A stretch of 33,313 bases of DNA, taken from NCBI GenBank assembly GCA_035569435.1, contig DATMNB010000209.1, positions 1-33,313 of the forward strand. The letters run 5' to 3'. Source of the DNA: DASRDS01 sp035569435 (lineage in GTDB: Bacteria > Gemmatimonadota > Gemmatimonadetes > Gemmatimonadales > Gemmatimonadaceae). Positions 15,055 to 21,973 of the stretch are shown piece after piece. The notes under the pieces were generated by a model that worked only from the letters and a program-made list of their open reading frames with translations, did no database searches and was not told the DNA's origin. The position numbers were made by a program, and so were the translations under genes. Position 1 is the stretch's first letter. The number at the start of each line of letters is the position of its first letter.

Positions 15055-16485
15055 ATGAATCAATCCCCACGCACGCTCGTTGAAAAGATCTGGGACGCGC
15101 ACCTGGTGCGCGCCGCCACACCCGAGATCCCGGCGGTGCTCTACGTCGACCTCCATCTCGTCCACGAGGTGACGTCGCCGCAGGCCTTCGCCGGACTCCG
15201 CACGCGCGGCATTCGCGTACGCCGCCCCGATCGCACGATCGCCACGATGGATCACTCGACGCCGACCACGCCTCGCGCGCCAGGCGCCGGCCCCGTGATC
15301 CCGGTCCTCGACGCCGAGGCCGCCAACCAGCTCGGCGCACTCGCCACAAACTGCCGCGACTTTGGCATCCCGCTCTTTGCCCTGGGCTCCGACCGCCAAG
15401 GCATCGTCCACGTGATCGGCCCCGAGCAGGGCCTCACCCAGCCGGGCATGACGATCGTCTGCGGCGATAGCCATACGAGCACACACGGCGCGTTTGGCGC
15501 GCTGGCGTTTGGGATCGGCACGTCGGAGGTCGAGCACGTCCTCGCGACCCAGTGCCTCCTGCAGCAACGCCCCCGCACGATGCAGGTCCGCATCGACGGT
15601 CACCTGAGCCCCGGCGTCTCGGCCAAGGACATCATCCTCGCCGTGATCGCCCAGATCGGCGTCGACGGCGGGACAGGCTACGTCGTCGAGTACACTGGCC
15701 CGGCGATCCGCGCGCTCTCGATGGAAGCCCGCATGACCATCTGCAACATGTCGATCGAGGGCGGCGCGCGAGCCGGGCTCGTCGGGCCTGACGACACGAC
15801 GGTCGAGTACATCGCCGGCCGGCCGCTCGCGCCCGAGGGTGCGGCCTGGGATGCCGCCGTCGAGGCGTGGCGCTCGCTCCCCACCGACGACGGCGCGACC
15901 TACGACCGCACAGTGACCCTCGATGCATCGCGCCTCGCACCCATGATCACGTACGGCACGCACCCCGGCATGGGCATGGCCATCGACGGCCACATCCCCG
16001 ACCCCGGGACCGGCACGCCCACCGAGCGCGCCGCGCTCGACAAGGCGCTCCGCTACATGGATCTCCGCCCCGGCGACCGGCTCCTCGGCCACCCGGTCGA
16101 TGTCGTCTTCCTCGGCAGCTGCACCAATTCGCGCATCTCGGATCTCCGGCTCGCGGCGTCCGTGATGCGCGGCCGCACGGTCGCGAGCGGCGTGCGCATG
16201 CTTGTCGTCCCCGGCTCGCAGCAGGTCAAACGCCAAGCCGAGCGCGAAGGGCTCGACGATGTGTTCCGCGCGGCGGGCGCCGAGTGGCGCGAGGCGGGCT
16301 GCTCGATGTGCATCGCCATGAACGGCGACCAACTCGCGCCGGGCCAGTACGCCGTCAGCACGAGCAATCGCAACTTCGAAGGACGTCAGGGAAAAGGCGG
16401 CCGAACGTTTTTGGCCTCGCCCCTCACCGCCGCCGCGACAGCGGTCGCGGGCGTCATCACCGATCCGCGGACGCTTCACGTATGA
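15055..16485 (+). CDS. leuC: 3-isopropylmalate dehydratase large subunit
   Basis: A 476-residue aconitase-family subunit that, with LeuD, isomerises 2-isopropylmalate to 3-isopropylmalate in leucine synthesis. The three [4Fe-4S] ligands are visible: Cys356 in FLGSCTNSR and Cys416/Cys419 in GCSMC. Other landmarks are LYVDLHLVHEVTSPQAF, TIVCGDSHTSTHGAFGALAFGIGTSEVEHVLATQ and GKGGRTFLASP. Length is normal. The ATG at 15055 has a GGAG ribosome-binding site 10 nt upstream (15041-15044). A small hairpin, CGGCGT/ACGCCG (14986-15005), lies between the attenuator terminator and this site. The stop overlaps the leuD start (ATGA). Confidence 0.97.
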   Translation: MNQSPRTLVEKIWDAHLVRAATPEIPAVLYVDLHLVHEVTSPQAFAGLRTRGIRVRRPDRTIATMDHSTPTTPRAPGAGPVIPVLDAEAANQLGALATNCRDFGIPLFALGSDRQGIVHVIGPEQGLTQPGMTIVCGDSHTSTHGAFGALAFGIGTSEVEHVLATQCLLQQRPRTMQVRIDGHLSPGVSAKDIILAVIAQIGVDGGTGYVVEYTGPAIRALSMEARMTICNMSIEGGARAGLVGPDDTTVEYIAGRPLAPEGAAWDAAVEAWRSLPTDDGATYDRTVTLDASRLAPMITYGTHPGMGMAIDGHIPDPGTGTPTERAALDKALRYMDLRPGDRLLGHPVDVVFLGSCTNSRISDLRLAASVMRGRTVASGVRMLVVPGSQQVKRQAEREGLDDVFRAAGAEWREAGCSMCIAMNGDQLAPGQYAVSTSNRNFEGRQGKGGRTFLASPLTAAATAVAGVITDPRTLHV

Positions 16486-17039
16486 TTTTTACCTCGACTT
16501 TTGTGGTCGTGCCGGCCGAGAATGTCGATACGGACCAGATCATCCCAGCACGATATCTCAAGACCACCGACAAAGTCGGGTTGGGCGCCGCACTGTTCGC
16601 CGACTGGCCGAATAAACCCGACCCTGCGGGCGCGAGAGTGCTGGTCGCGGGCAACAACTTTGGCTGTGGCTCTTCACGCGAGCACGCGCCATGGGCGCTG
16701 TTGGGGGCAGGCTTCCAGGCCGTGATCAGCTCCCACTTCGCCGACATCTTCACCAACAACGCCCTCAAGAACGGGCTCCTTCCGGTCGCCATCGACGCCC
16801 GGTTGCTGCACACACTATTTGCGGCAGATCGCGACGCGACAGTCACGATCGACCTCGCCGCCCAGTGCGTCACCCTCCCCGACGGCACGACGACGCCGTT
16901 CCCCATCGATCCATTCGCCAAACACTGTCTCGTGCACGGCGTCGACCAACTCGGCTTCCTCCTCGCCGAATCCCCAGCGATCGACACCTACGAATCGACC
17001 CACCCCGCCCGCGTCGTCACGACGGGAGCCCACATCTGA
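16482..17039 (+). CDS. leuD: 3-isopropylmalate dehydratase small subunit
   Basis: A 185-residue swivelling-domain partner of LeuC. Landmarks are ENVDTDQIIPARYLKTTD near the start, the substrate-binding loop NNFGCGSSREHAPWAL, ISSHFADIFTNNALKNGLLP, and the C-terminal FAKHCLVHGVDQLGFLL. The ATG overlaps the leuC stop by 4 bp. The same frame stays open far upstream inside leuC, but there is no homology there. The TGA overlaps the leuB ATG by one base. The three genes are thus one coupled unit under the 14790 promoter and attenuator. Confidence 0.96.
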   Translation: MIFTSTFVVVPAENVDTDQIIPARYLKTTDKVGLGAALFADWPNKPDPAGARVLVAGNNFGCGSSREHAPWALLGAGFQAVISSHFADIFTNNALKNGLLPVAIDARLLHTLFAADRDATVTIDLAAQCVTLPDGTTTPFPIDPFAKHCLVHGVDQLGFLLAESPAIDTYESTHPARVVTTGAHI

Positions 17040-18151
17040 TGGACCTCCACCTCACGATCCTCCCCGGCGACGGTATCGGCCCCGAAGTCGTCGCCGAAGG
17101 CCTCCGCGTCCTCGACGCCGTCGCCGAGCGCTTCGGCCACACCCTCGTCGCCGAGATGGCCCTCATCGGTGGCGCGGCCATCGATGCCACGGGGTCCGCA
17201 CTCCCCGACGAGACCCTCCGCCTCTGCCAGTCGACCGATGCGGTCCTGCTGGGCGCAGTCGGTGGCCCCAAGTGGGACGACTGCACCGCGCCAGTCCGCC
17301 CCGAGATGGGACTCCTCGCCATCCGAAAGGCCTTGGGACTGTTCGCCAACCTGCGCCCAGTGACGGTCCATCCGGCGCTCGTCGCGTCCTCCCCACTCAA
17401 GCCCGACCGCCTCGCCGGCGTGGACATTCTCGTGATCCGCGAGCTCACGGGCGGCATCTATTTCGGCGCCCAAGGGCGCGAGACCCTCCCCAACGGCACC
17501 GGCGAGCGCGCCTTTGACACGTGCGTCTACACGACCCCCGAGATCGAACGCGTCGTCCGCGTCGCCGCCGCCCTCGCCCGCACCCGTCGCGGCAAGGTGA
17601 CCTCCGTCGACAAAGCCAACGTCCTCACCACGTCCCGGCTGTGGCGCAACGTGACGACGCGCATCATGCGCGACGACTTCCCCGATGTCGCCATCGAGCA
17701 CCTCCTCGTCGACGCCTGCGCCATGCATCTCATTCGCCGCCCCGCGGACTTCGACGTCATCGTCACCGAGAACATGTTCGGCGACATCCTGACCGACGAG
17801 GCATCCGTCCTCGCCGGCTCGATGGGCATGCTCCCCTCCGCGTCACTCGGCGCCGGCCACCGCGGCCTGTATGAACCGATCCACGGCTCAGCCCCCGACA
17901 TCGCGGGCAAGGGCATCGCCAACCCCATCGGCACGATCCTCTCTGTCGCCCTCATGCTCCGCCATTCGTTCGACCTCCGCACCGAGGCGCGCGCCATCGA
18001 GCAGGCGGTCGCCGCCGTCTTGTATGACCCCTGTCTCACCCCCGACGTCGCCCGCCCCGGCGCTCCGGTCGCGACGACCAGGGACCTTGGCGCGGCCGTC
18101 GTCGCCCAGCTCTCGGGCGACGCCCTGACTTTTACCTTGACTCCTGAGTGA
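17039..18151 (+). CDS. leuB: 3-isopropylmalate dehydrogenase
   Basis: A 370-residue NAD-dependent beta-decarboxylating dehydrogenase that makes 2-oxoisocaproate. It has the expected PGDGIGPEVVAEGLRVL start, GAVGGPKWD, RELTGGIYFG (substrate binding), TSVDKANVL, the Mg-binding region NMFGDILTDEAS and the NAD-binding GLYEPIHGSAPDIAGKGIANP. Length is typical. The ATG at 17039 shares its A with the leuD stop. The -35 hexamer of the next promoter lies inside its last five codons, so the leuA transcript starts immediately after leuB. Confidence 0.97.
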   Translation: MDLHLTILPGDGIGPEVVAEGLRVLDAVAERFGHTLVAEMALIGGAAIDATGSALPDETLRLCQSTDAVLLGAVGGPKWDDCTAPVRPEMGLLAIRKALGLFANLRPVTVHPALVASSPLKPDRLAGVDILVIRELTGGIYFGAQGRETLPNGTGERAFDTCVYTTPEIERVVRVAAALARTRRGKVTSVDKANVLTTSRLWRNVTTRIMRDDFPDVAIEHLLVDACAMHLIRRPADFDVIVTENMFGDILTDEASVLAGSMGMLPSASLGAGHRGLYEPIHGSAPDIAGKGIANPIGTILSVALMLRHSFDLRTEARAIEQAVAAVLYDPCLTPDVARPGAPVATTRDLGAAVVAQLSGDALTFTLTPE

Positions 18152-18164
18152 CTTTGGGTAGCTT
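18137..18164 (+). promoter_or_regulatory. Internal promoter for the orphan ACT-type gene and leuA
   Basis: TTGACT (18137-18142) lies within the end of leuB, followed by a 16-nt spacer and TAGCTT (18159-18164), 9 nt before the leader-peptide ATG at 18174. The -10 is weak (T1, A2 and T6 kept), the -35 strong. Its position next to a complete attenuator supports it. Confidence 0.5.
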
Positions 18165-18173
18165 GTGAAAACA

Positions 18174-18266
18174 ATGCCGGCCACGACTCTCGTACGTCTT
18201 CCCCTCCTTATTAGCGTCTCGCTTATTGTGCGAGACCTTTCGGCGTTGGGGAGGCACGTAGCGTAG
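18174..18266 (+). CDS. Leu/Val/Ile leader peptide controlling the leuA transcript
   Basis: A 30-codon open frame from the ATG at 18174 to the TAG at 18264. Residues 6-19 read LVRLPLLISVSLIV: five Leu, three Val and two Ile in fourteen codons, with another Leu pair and a Val later. The composition fits a leader of an ilv-type operon sensing all three branched-chain aminoacyl-tRNAs. No Shine-Dalgarno sequence precedes it. A 7-bp hairpin GTCTCGC/GCGAGAC (18216-18222 with 18230-18236) lies within it and could act as the early pause hairpin. Confidence 0.8.
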   Translation: MPATTLVRLPLLISVSLIVRDLSALGRHVA

Positions 18267-18309
18267 GTTCGGCAGGCTCCGCGAATCGACACGAGGCCCC
18301 TCCCCAACG
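18244..18309 (+). promoter_or_regulatory. Antiterminator of the leuA attenuator (11-bp perfect)
   Basis: CGTTGGGGAGG (18244-18254, near the end of the leader peptide) is the exact complement of CCTCCCCAACG (18299-18309). The latter comprises most of the terminator's 5' arm, its loop and the first base of the 3' arm. The two structures exclude each other, as in classical attenuators. Stalling on the Leu/Val/Ile run would leave 18244 onward free and allow read-through. Confidence 0.75.
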
Positions 18310-18325
18310 GGAGGGGCCTTTTTTT
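18295..18325 (+). terminator. Strong intrinsic terminator of the leuA attenuator
   Basis: GGCCCCTCCC (18295-18304) pairs perfectly with GGGAGGGGCC (18309-18318) around a CAAC loop and is followed by T7 (18319-18325). It lies 36 nt before the downstream GTG start at 18361. Confidence 0.9.
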
Positions 18326-18360
18326 CGTTCTCCATTGGCCCCCATGCGATCAGACACGAG

Positions 18361-18669
18361 GTGCTCAAGGTGCAAGACGTGACGGACGATCGGACAGTCG
18401 AGCGCGAGACCGCGCTGGTGAAGGTACACGCCCCCGCGGCCAACCGCGCCGGCCTCATCGCGCTGACCGGTGCGCACGGCGCCAAGGTCGTGGACGTGGG
18501 CGTGAACACCCTCGTCTTCGAGCTCACCGAGACCCCGGACAGGGTCGAGGCGTTCGTTGCATTGCTGCAACCAGTGGGCGTCAAGGAGATGATCCGCAGC
18601 GGCCGGATCGTGATGGTGCGCGGCGCGCCCCCCGCGTGGGCGGCCCAAGCCGATGGACAGGGAGACTGA
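18361..18669 (+). CDS. Orphan C-terminal domain of acetolactate synthase small subunit (IlvH/IlvN)
   Basis: A 102-residue product matching only the second half of the acetolactate synthase regulatory subunit. It has VLKVQDVTDD at the inter-domain linker, then ERETALVKV, VVDVGVNTLVFELTETPDRVEAF and GVKEMIRSGRIVMVRG, the ALS_ss_C pattern. The N-terminal ACT domain, which binds valine and activates the catalytic subunit, is absent: upstream in-frame codons run into the terminator hairpin. The GTG start replaces a Val of the conserved linker and has no clear Shine-Dalgarno sequence. It overlaps a potential longer leuA start by 17 bp. It may be a remnant of ilvN, or a small stand-alone regulator. 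No ilvB is in the window. Confidence 0.8.
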   Translation: MLKVQDVTDDRTVERETALVKVHAPAANRAGLIALTGAHGAKVVDVGVNTLVFELTETPDRVEAFVALLQPVGVKEMIRSGRIVMVRGAPPAWAAQADGQGD

Positions 18670-18694
18670 TCCCGCGGTGCCGGAGGCGCGTACG

Positions 18695-20233
18695 ATGAGT
18701 GACTGGGTGCGGATCTTCGACACGACACTCCGCGATGGCGAGCAGGCGCCGGGGTGCACCATGACGCGCGACGAGAAGCTCGAGGTCGCGCACCAGCTGG
18801 CCCGCATGGGCGTCGACATCGTCGAGGCCGGGTTCCCGGCGTCCTCATCCGGTGACTTCGAGGCTGTTCGCGCCATCGCCCTGGAGGTCGACGGCCCGGT
18901 GATCTGCGGCCTGGCCCGCGCCAACGCGGCCGACATCGACCGGTGCTGGGCGGCGGTCGAGCCGTCGTCGCGCCGCCGCATCCACACGTTCCTGGCGACG
19001 TCCGACATCCACCTGCAGCACAAGCTCCGGATGTCCCGGTCCCAGGTCGTGCGGGCCGTGACCGACATGGTCGCCCACGCCCGGACGTATTGCGACGACG
19101 TCGAGTTCTCCCCCGAGGACGCCGGCCGATCTGACCCGGCCTTCCTGCATGAGGTGCTCGACGCCGCGGTCGCCTCCGGCGCCACGACGCTCAATATCCC
19201 CGACACCGTCGGGTACGTAACCCCGGACGAGTACTCCGCGATGATCGCGGCGATTCGCGCTCGCGTCCCACCCCATGTGGTGATCTCCACCCACTGCCAC
19301 GACGACCTCGGACTGGCGGTCGCCAACTCCCTCGCCGGCGTTCGCGCCGGCGCCCGCCAGATCGAGTGCACGATCAATGGCCTCGGCGAACGCGCGGGCA
19401 ACGCCTCGCTCGAGGAGTGCGTCATGGCGCTGCACACGCGCGCGGCAGCCTTTGGCGTGACGACGCGCATCGTGACGCACGAGTTGGCCCGCGCCTCGCG
19501 CCTCGTGTCCCACTGCACCGGCGTCCGCGTCCCGCCCAACAAAGCGATCGTCGGCGCGAATGCCTTTGCCCACGAGGCGGGCATTCATCAGGACGGAGTG
19601 CTCAAGCACCCGCTGACCTACGAGATCATGCGGGCGGACACCGTGGGGATGGAGACCAACCCCCTCGTCCTGGGCAAGCACTCCGGCCGGCACGCGTTCC
19701 GGACCCACATCCGAGACCTCGGCTACGAGTTGGCCGACGACGAGTTGGCCCGGGCGTTCGCCCGGTTCAAGGAGATCGCCGACAAGAAGAAGATCATCGA
19801 GGATCGGGACATCGAGGCCGTGATCACCGACATGGTCCGGCGCCCGCCGGCGACGTTCGAGCTGGAACACGTTCAGGTCTCGTGCGGGACCCGGTCGATC
19901 CCGACGGCGACCGTCCGACTGCGCTGCCCGGGCGACGTCTCACGCACCGAATCGGCCCAGGGCACGGGCCCCGTCGATGCGGTCTGCCAGGCCGTGAACA
20001 AGATCGTCGGTGATACCGGCGAGCTGGTGGAGTTCGCCGTCGACGCCGTCACCGAGGGGATCAACGCCGTCGGCGCCGTCACTATCCGCGTCGCCGGCCC
20101 GGGCAGCCGGCGACCTGTCTACAGCGGCTATGGCGTCGACACCGACATCATCGTCGCCGCAGCGTCCGCCTACGTCGCGGCGCTCAATAAGCTCGTCTAC
20201 GCCCGGGACGAGCCAGCCCTCGCCACCGCGTGA
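18695..20233 (+). CDS. leuA: 2-isopropylmalate synthase
   Basis: A 512-residue enzyme that condenses 2-oxoisovalerate with acetyl-CoA, the first committed step to leucine. The catalytic HMGL-like barrel begins with FDTTLRDGEQAPG and has the metal-site motif STHCHDDLGLAVANS and the NGLGERAGNASLEE loop. A C-terminal LeuA dimer (allosteric) domain spans about the last 130 residues, so leucine feedback inhibition is expected. An ATG at 18653 in frame would add 14 unconserved residues. I choose the ATG at 18695 because GGAGG (18682-18686) lies 8 nt before it. Expressed from the second attenuated promoter, separately from leuCDB. Confidence 0.96.
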   Translation: MSDWVRIFDTTLRDGEQAPGCTMTRDEKLEVAHQLARMGVDIVEAGFPASSSGDFEAVRAIALEVDGPVICGLARANAADIDRCWAAVEPSSRRRIHTFLATSDIHLQHKLRMSRSQVVRAVTDMVAHARTYCDDVEFSPEDAGRSDPAFLHEVLDAAVASGATTLNIPDTVGYVTPDEYSAMIAAIRARVPPHVVISTHCHDDLGLAVANSLAGVRAGARQIECTINGLGERAGNASLEECVMALHTRAAAFGVTTRIVTHELARASRLVSHCTGVRVPPNKAIVGANAFAHEAGIHQDGVLKHPLTYEIMRADTVGMETNPLVLGKHSGRHAFRTHIRDLGYELADDELARAFARFKEIADKKKIIEDRDIEAVITDMVRRPPATFELEHVQVSCGTRSIPTATVRLRCPGDVSRTESAQGTGPVDAVCQAVNKIVGDTGELVEFAVDAVTEGINAVGAVTIRVAGPGSRRPVYSGYGVDTDIIVAAASAYVAALNKLVYARDEPALATA

Positions 20234-20237
20234 CCCC

Positions 20238-20774
20238 CTATGATTTCGTCGCCGTGACCTGCGCGCTCAGCGTCCCGAGGACAGAATCCACCCCAACCTT
20301 GCACTGGAAGCCCGAGAACGTGTTGGTGATCGTGAGCTGCGTGCCGAGGATGCTGCCGGTCGCCGGCTGCAGCGCCCTCGCCGCCGCGACGTTGCAGTTG
20401 GGATAGAGCAGCTGGAAGATCGTCACCACGTAGAGCGGCTGCGCGCCGCTGCCATCGCCAAATGCGATCCAGCTGATCGTGCTGGTGTCCGAGCCAAACT
20501 GCCCGACCACCGCGCCGGTCGCGGTATCGGCGCCGGACCCCTGGATGTGCCACGTGCCCGTGAACTGCCCCGCGCGATTGGCGTTCTGCATGGCAATGGT
20601 GCCCGGCAGGACTGCCGTGCTGTCCTCCGTGCCGGCTTGGAGCCGGTAGGTGGCCGTCGCCGCGTACTGCCCGGCGATGTTGGGGAAGGACGACGTTGGC
20701 GAGGTGCTGCTACCGCACGCGGCAAAGACAGCGGCGCAGGCAATGATCCCGATCATGGACAACGAGGCGCGCAA
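20238..20774 (-). CDS. Secreted lipoprotein, paralogue of the 20845-21468 gene
   Basis: A 178-residue lipoprotein. The TTG start at 20774 is preferred: GGAGAG lies 5 nt upstream, and it gives a signal peptide with Arg2, a hydrophobic core and lipobox FAAC (Cys20). The longer open frame to 20825 crosses an inverted repeat and lacks signal-peptide character. The mature protein aligns with the neighbouring paralogue: FPNIAGQYAATATY, VLPGTIAM, GAVVGQFGSD, ISWIAFGD, PLYVV and LLYPNCN. No named family is recognised. The two may form a beta-rich domain exposed in the periplasm. Confidence 0.7.
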   Translation of the reverse strand: MRASLSMIGIIACAAVFAACGSSTSPTSSFPNIAGQYAATATYRLQAGTEDSTAVLPGTIAMQNANRAGQFTGTWHIQGSGADTATGAVVGQFGSDTSTISWIAFGDGSGAQPLYVVTIFQLLYPNCNVAAARALQPATGSILGTQLTITNTFSGFQCKVGVDSVLGTLSAQVTATKS

Positions 20775-20784
20775 GCAATCTCTC

Positions 20785-20830
20785 CAAGGGTGGGGTGTCG
20801 GGCAACAATATGAGTGACGCCCCACCCTTG
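20785..20830. repeat. 11-bp perfect inverted repeat upstream of the 20774 lipoprotein start
   Basis: CAAGGGTGGGG (20785-20795) and CCCCACCCTTG (20820-20830) are exact complements 24 nt apart; the pairing extends four more bases inward with one G:U. On the minus strand the loop holds CATATT, a -10-like hexamer. It could be an operator around a promoter or a leader hairpin just before the ribosome-binding site. Confidence 0.6.
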
Positions 20831-20844
20831 TGCTAGCGTCCTAG

Positions 20845-21468
20845 TTAGCGCACGCGCTGCACCCCGCCGCGGAGGGCCGAGTGGAGTCCCAACGGCTTCG
20901 CCACGCCCTGGATGGGCTGCGGATTGAACGAGGCCAGAGCCACGGCCATCTGCGTCACGTCGCTGTCGCCGGCGTTGTCGATCGCGCAGCGAATCCCCGT
21001 GTACTGCCCGTCGAGATTCAGGTTGCCGCTGCCGTCGAATCCACCGTTGGCGTCGAGCGAGAACAGCGCGCCCTGAAAGTTGCAGTTCGGATAGTTGATC
21101 GCGAGAAACGACGAGACGAAGAACAGCGGCTCGTTGGCGTCGCCGAACTGCAGCCAGTTGATGGAGCTGCCATCGGAGCTGAACTGCCCGACGACCGTGC
21201 CGTTCCCGGTAAACCCGCTGTTGAAGGCGAACGACCCGGAGAAGTTGCCGTTCCCATCCGGATCGCCCATCGAGATCGCGATCCCGGGGACCAACGGCGC
21301 CGTGAGCTGCGGGTCACCACTCATCTGGTAGGTGATCGTTCCCGTGTACGATCCGCCGATGGTCGGAAAGTTGACCCTGGGCCCCGAGGAGTCACTGCCA
21401 CACGCGGCGGCGACCACAGCCACGGTGACCAGGGTGACCACGGCCCTCAGACGAACGAGCGAGCGCAT
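20845..21468 (-). CDS. Secreted lipoprotein, paralogue of the 20238-20774 gene
   Basis: A 207-residue lipoprotein with MRSLVRLR n-region, lipobox VAAAC (Cys23) and a CGSDSSGP linker. The mature part has FPTIGGSYTGTITY, LVPGIAI, GTVVGQFSSD, INWLQFGD, PLFFVSSF and INYPNCN, each paired with a block in the paralogue. Two further Cys residues are shared (YPNCN and GIRC/GFQC), possibly forming a disulfide. The ATG has GGAGG 4 nt upstream. Function unknown. Confidence 0.75.
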   Translation of the reverse strand: MRSLVRLRAVVTLVTVAVVAAACGSDSSGPRVNFPTIGGSYTGTITYQMSGDPQLTAPLVPGIAISMGDPDGNGNFSGSFAFNSGFTGNGTVVGQFSSDGSSINWLQFGDANEPLFFVSSFLAINYPNCNFQGALFSLDANGGFDGSGNLNLDGQYTGIRCAIDNAGDSDVTQMAVALASFNPQPIQGVAKPLGLHSALRGGVQRVR

Positions 21469-21753
21469 GCCGCCTCCAGAAAAAGATCTGCCAGAAAATC
21501 TATTGGTTGACGCTGAGAAGACGTCGTGAACATGCTGACGTTAACGCAGGCCTCACTCTGAGTGTGATGCCTGTCACGATCTATCGCAAATGGCGTGCAC
21601 AGCCTTTATGCGCGCATAGGGTCACACTGTTGATTGATAGTCCTCCCGAATGGACAAAACCCGAGGACAGTGACACGGGAACCGAACATGTCTGGCATGA
21701 GTATGCAGAACGTGACCAGGCGCGTGACCGCGCGCCCGACCGATCGTCGGCCT
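21469..21753. other. Intergenic stretch with no recognisable gene
   Basis: About 285 nt of noticeably lower GC between the lipoprotein and the leader described next. Short open frames here lack family resemblance, codon bias or ribosome-binding sites. A TTGACG at 21507-21512 has no convincing partner. It probably holds the promoter of the minus-strand lipoprotein and upstream regulatory DNA for the plus-strand operon. Confidence 0.5.
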
Positions 21754-21759
21754 TATAGA
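21754..21759 (+). promoter_or_regulatory. -10 element for the small leader/sRNA transcript
   Basis: TATAGA lies 9 nt before the ATG at 21769 with no Shine-Dalgarno sequence. A plus-strand promoter must exist hereabouts, because a strong plus-strand terminator follows at 21909 and no plus-strand gene precedes it. Confidence 0.35.
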
Positions 21760-21768
21760 ATGCCTTCC

Positions 21769-21858
21769 ATGCAACGTCCCATCGATCCCAATCCGCCCAT
21801 CCGTGGCGCCGTCTTCATACTCGGCGCCATCGCCTGGGACCCGGAGCACGGCAACTAG
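21769..21858 (+). CDS. Candidate leader peptide or small protein
   Basis: A 29-codon frame (32 codons if the ATG at 21760 is used) ending at TAG 21856-21858. It is rich in Pro and Ile and has AVFILGAIAW in the middle. It sits between a -10-like hexamer and an intrinsic terminator, the same arrangement as the two leucine leaders. GAGCACGG at its end (21844-21851) can pair with CCGTGCTC (21953-21960) just beyond the terminator. It may be a leader peptide, a free small protein, or part of a small RNA. Confidence 0.35.
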   Translation: MQRPIDPNPPIRGAVFILGAIAWDPEHGN

Positions 21859-21908
21859 AGCACCCTTGGCGTCAGTCGGTTCGACGCACGACGGAAGACC
21901 TCTCGAGC

Positions 21909-21949
21909 CCCGGGTTCGGCACCACGCGAAACCCGGGAGCTTTTTTTTT
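21909..21949 (+). terminator. Intrinsic terminator upstream of the JAMM-like gene
   Basis: CCCGGGTT (21909-21916) pairs with AACCCGGG (21930-21937), followed by AGC and T9 (21941-21949). It reads only on the plus strand and lies 24 nt before the ATG at 21974, so it is either the end of a short RNA or an attenuator for the operon downstream. Confidence 0.82.
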
Positions 21950-21973
21950 GGCCCGTGCTCTTGGAGCCCATCG

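Noticed and set aside
14995..16479. 494-codon open frame antisense to leuC
   Set aside because: Exact antisense shadow of a certain gene in GC-rich DNA; the product is Arg/Asp/Ala-rich with no recognisable domain.
15867..16481. N-terminal extension of leuD inside leuC
   Set aside because: Arg/His-rich shadow translation of leuC; true LeuD begins at the ATG overlapping the leuC stop.
18344..18382. Short ATG frame overlapping the GTG start of the orphan acetolactate synthase domain
   Set aside because: Twelve codons in another frame with no ribosome-binding site; ending just inside the gene seems accidental, though a regulatory role cannot be excluded.
18653..18694. Longer leuA start at the ATG 18653
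   Set aside because: The 14 extra residues are not conserved, and GGAGG is ideally placed for the ATG at 18695.
21690..21712. Sigma-54-like TGGCATGAGTATGCA
   Set aside because: The GG and GC elements are 9 nt apart, not the required 10, and no activator gene is near.
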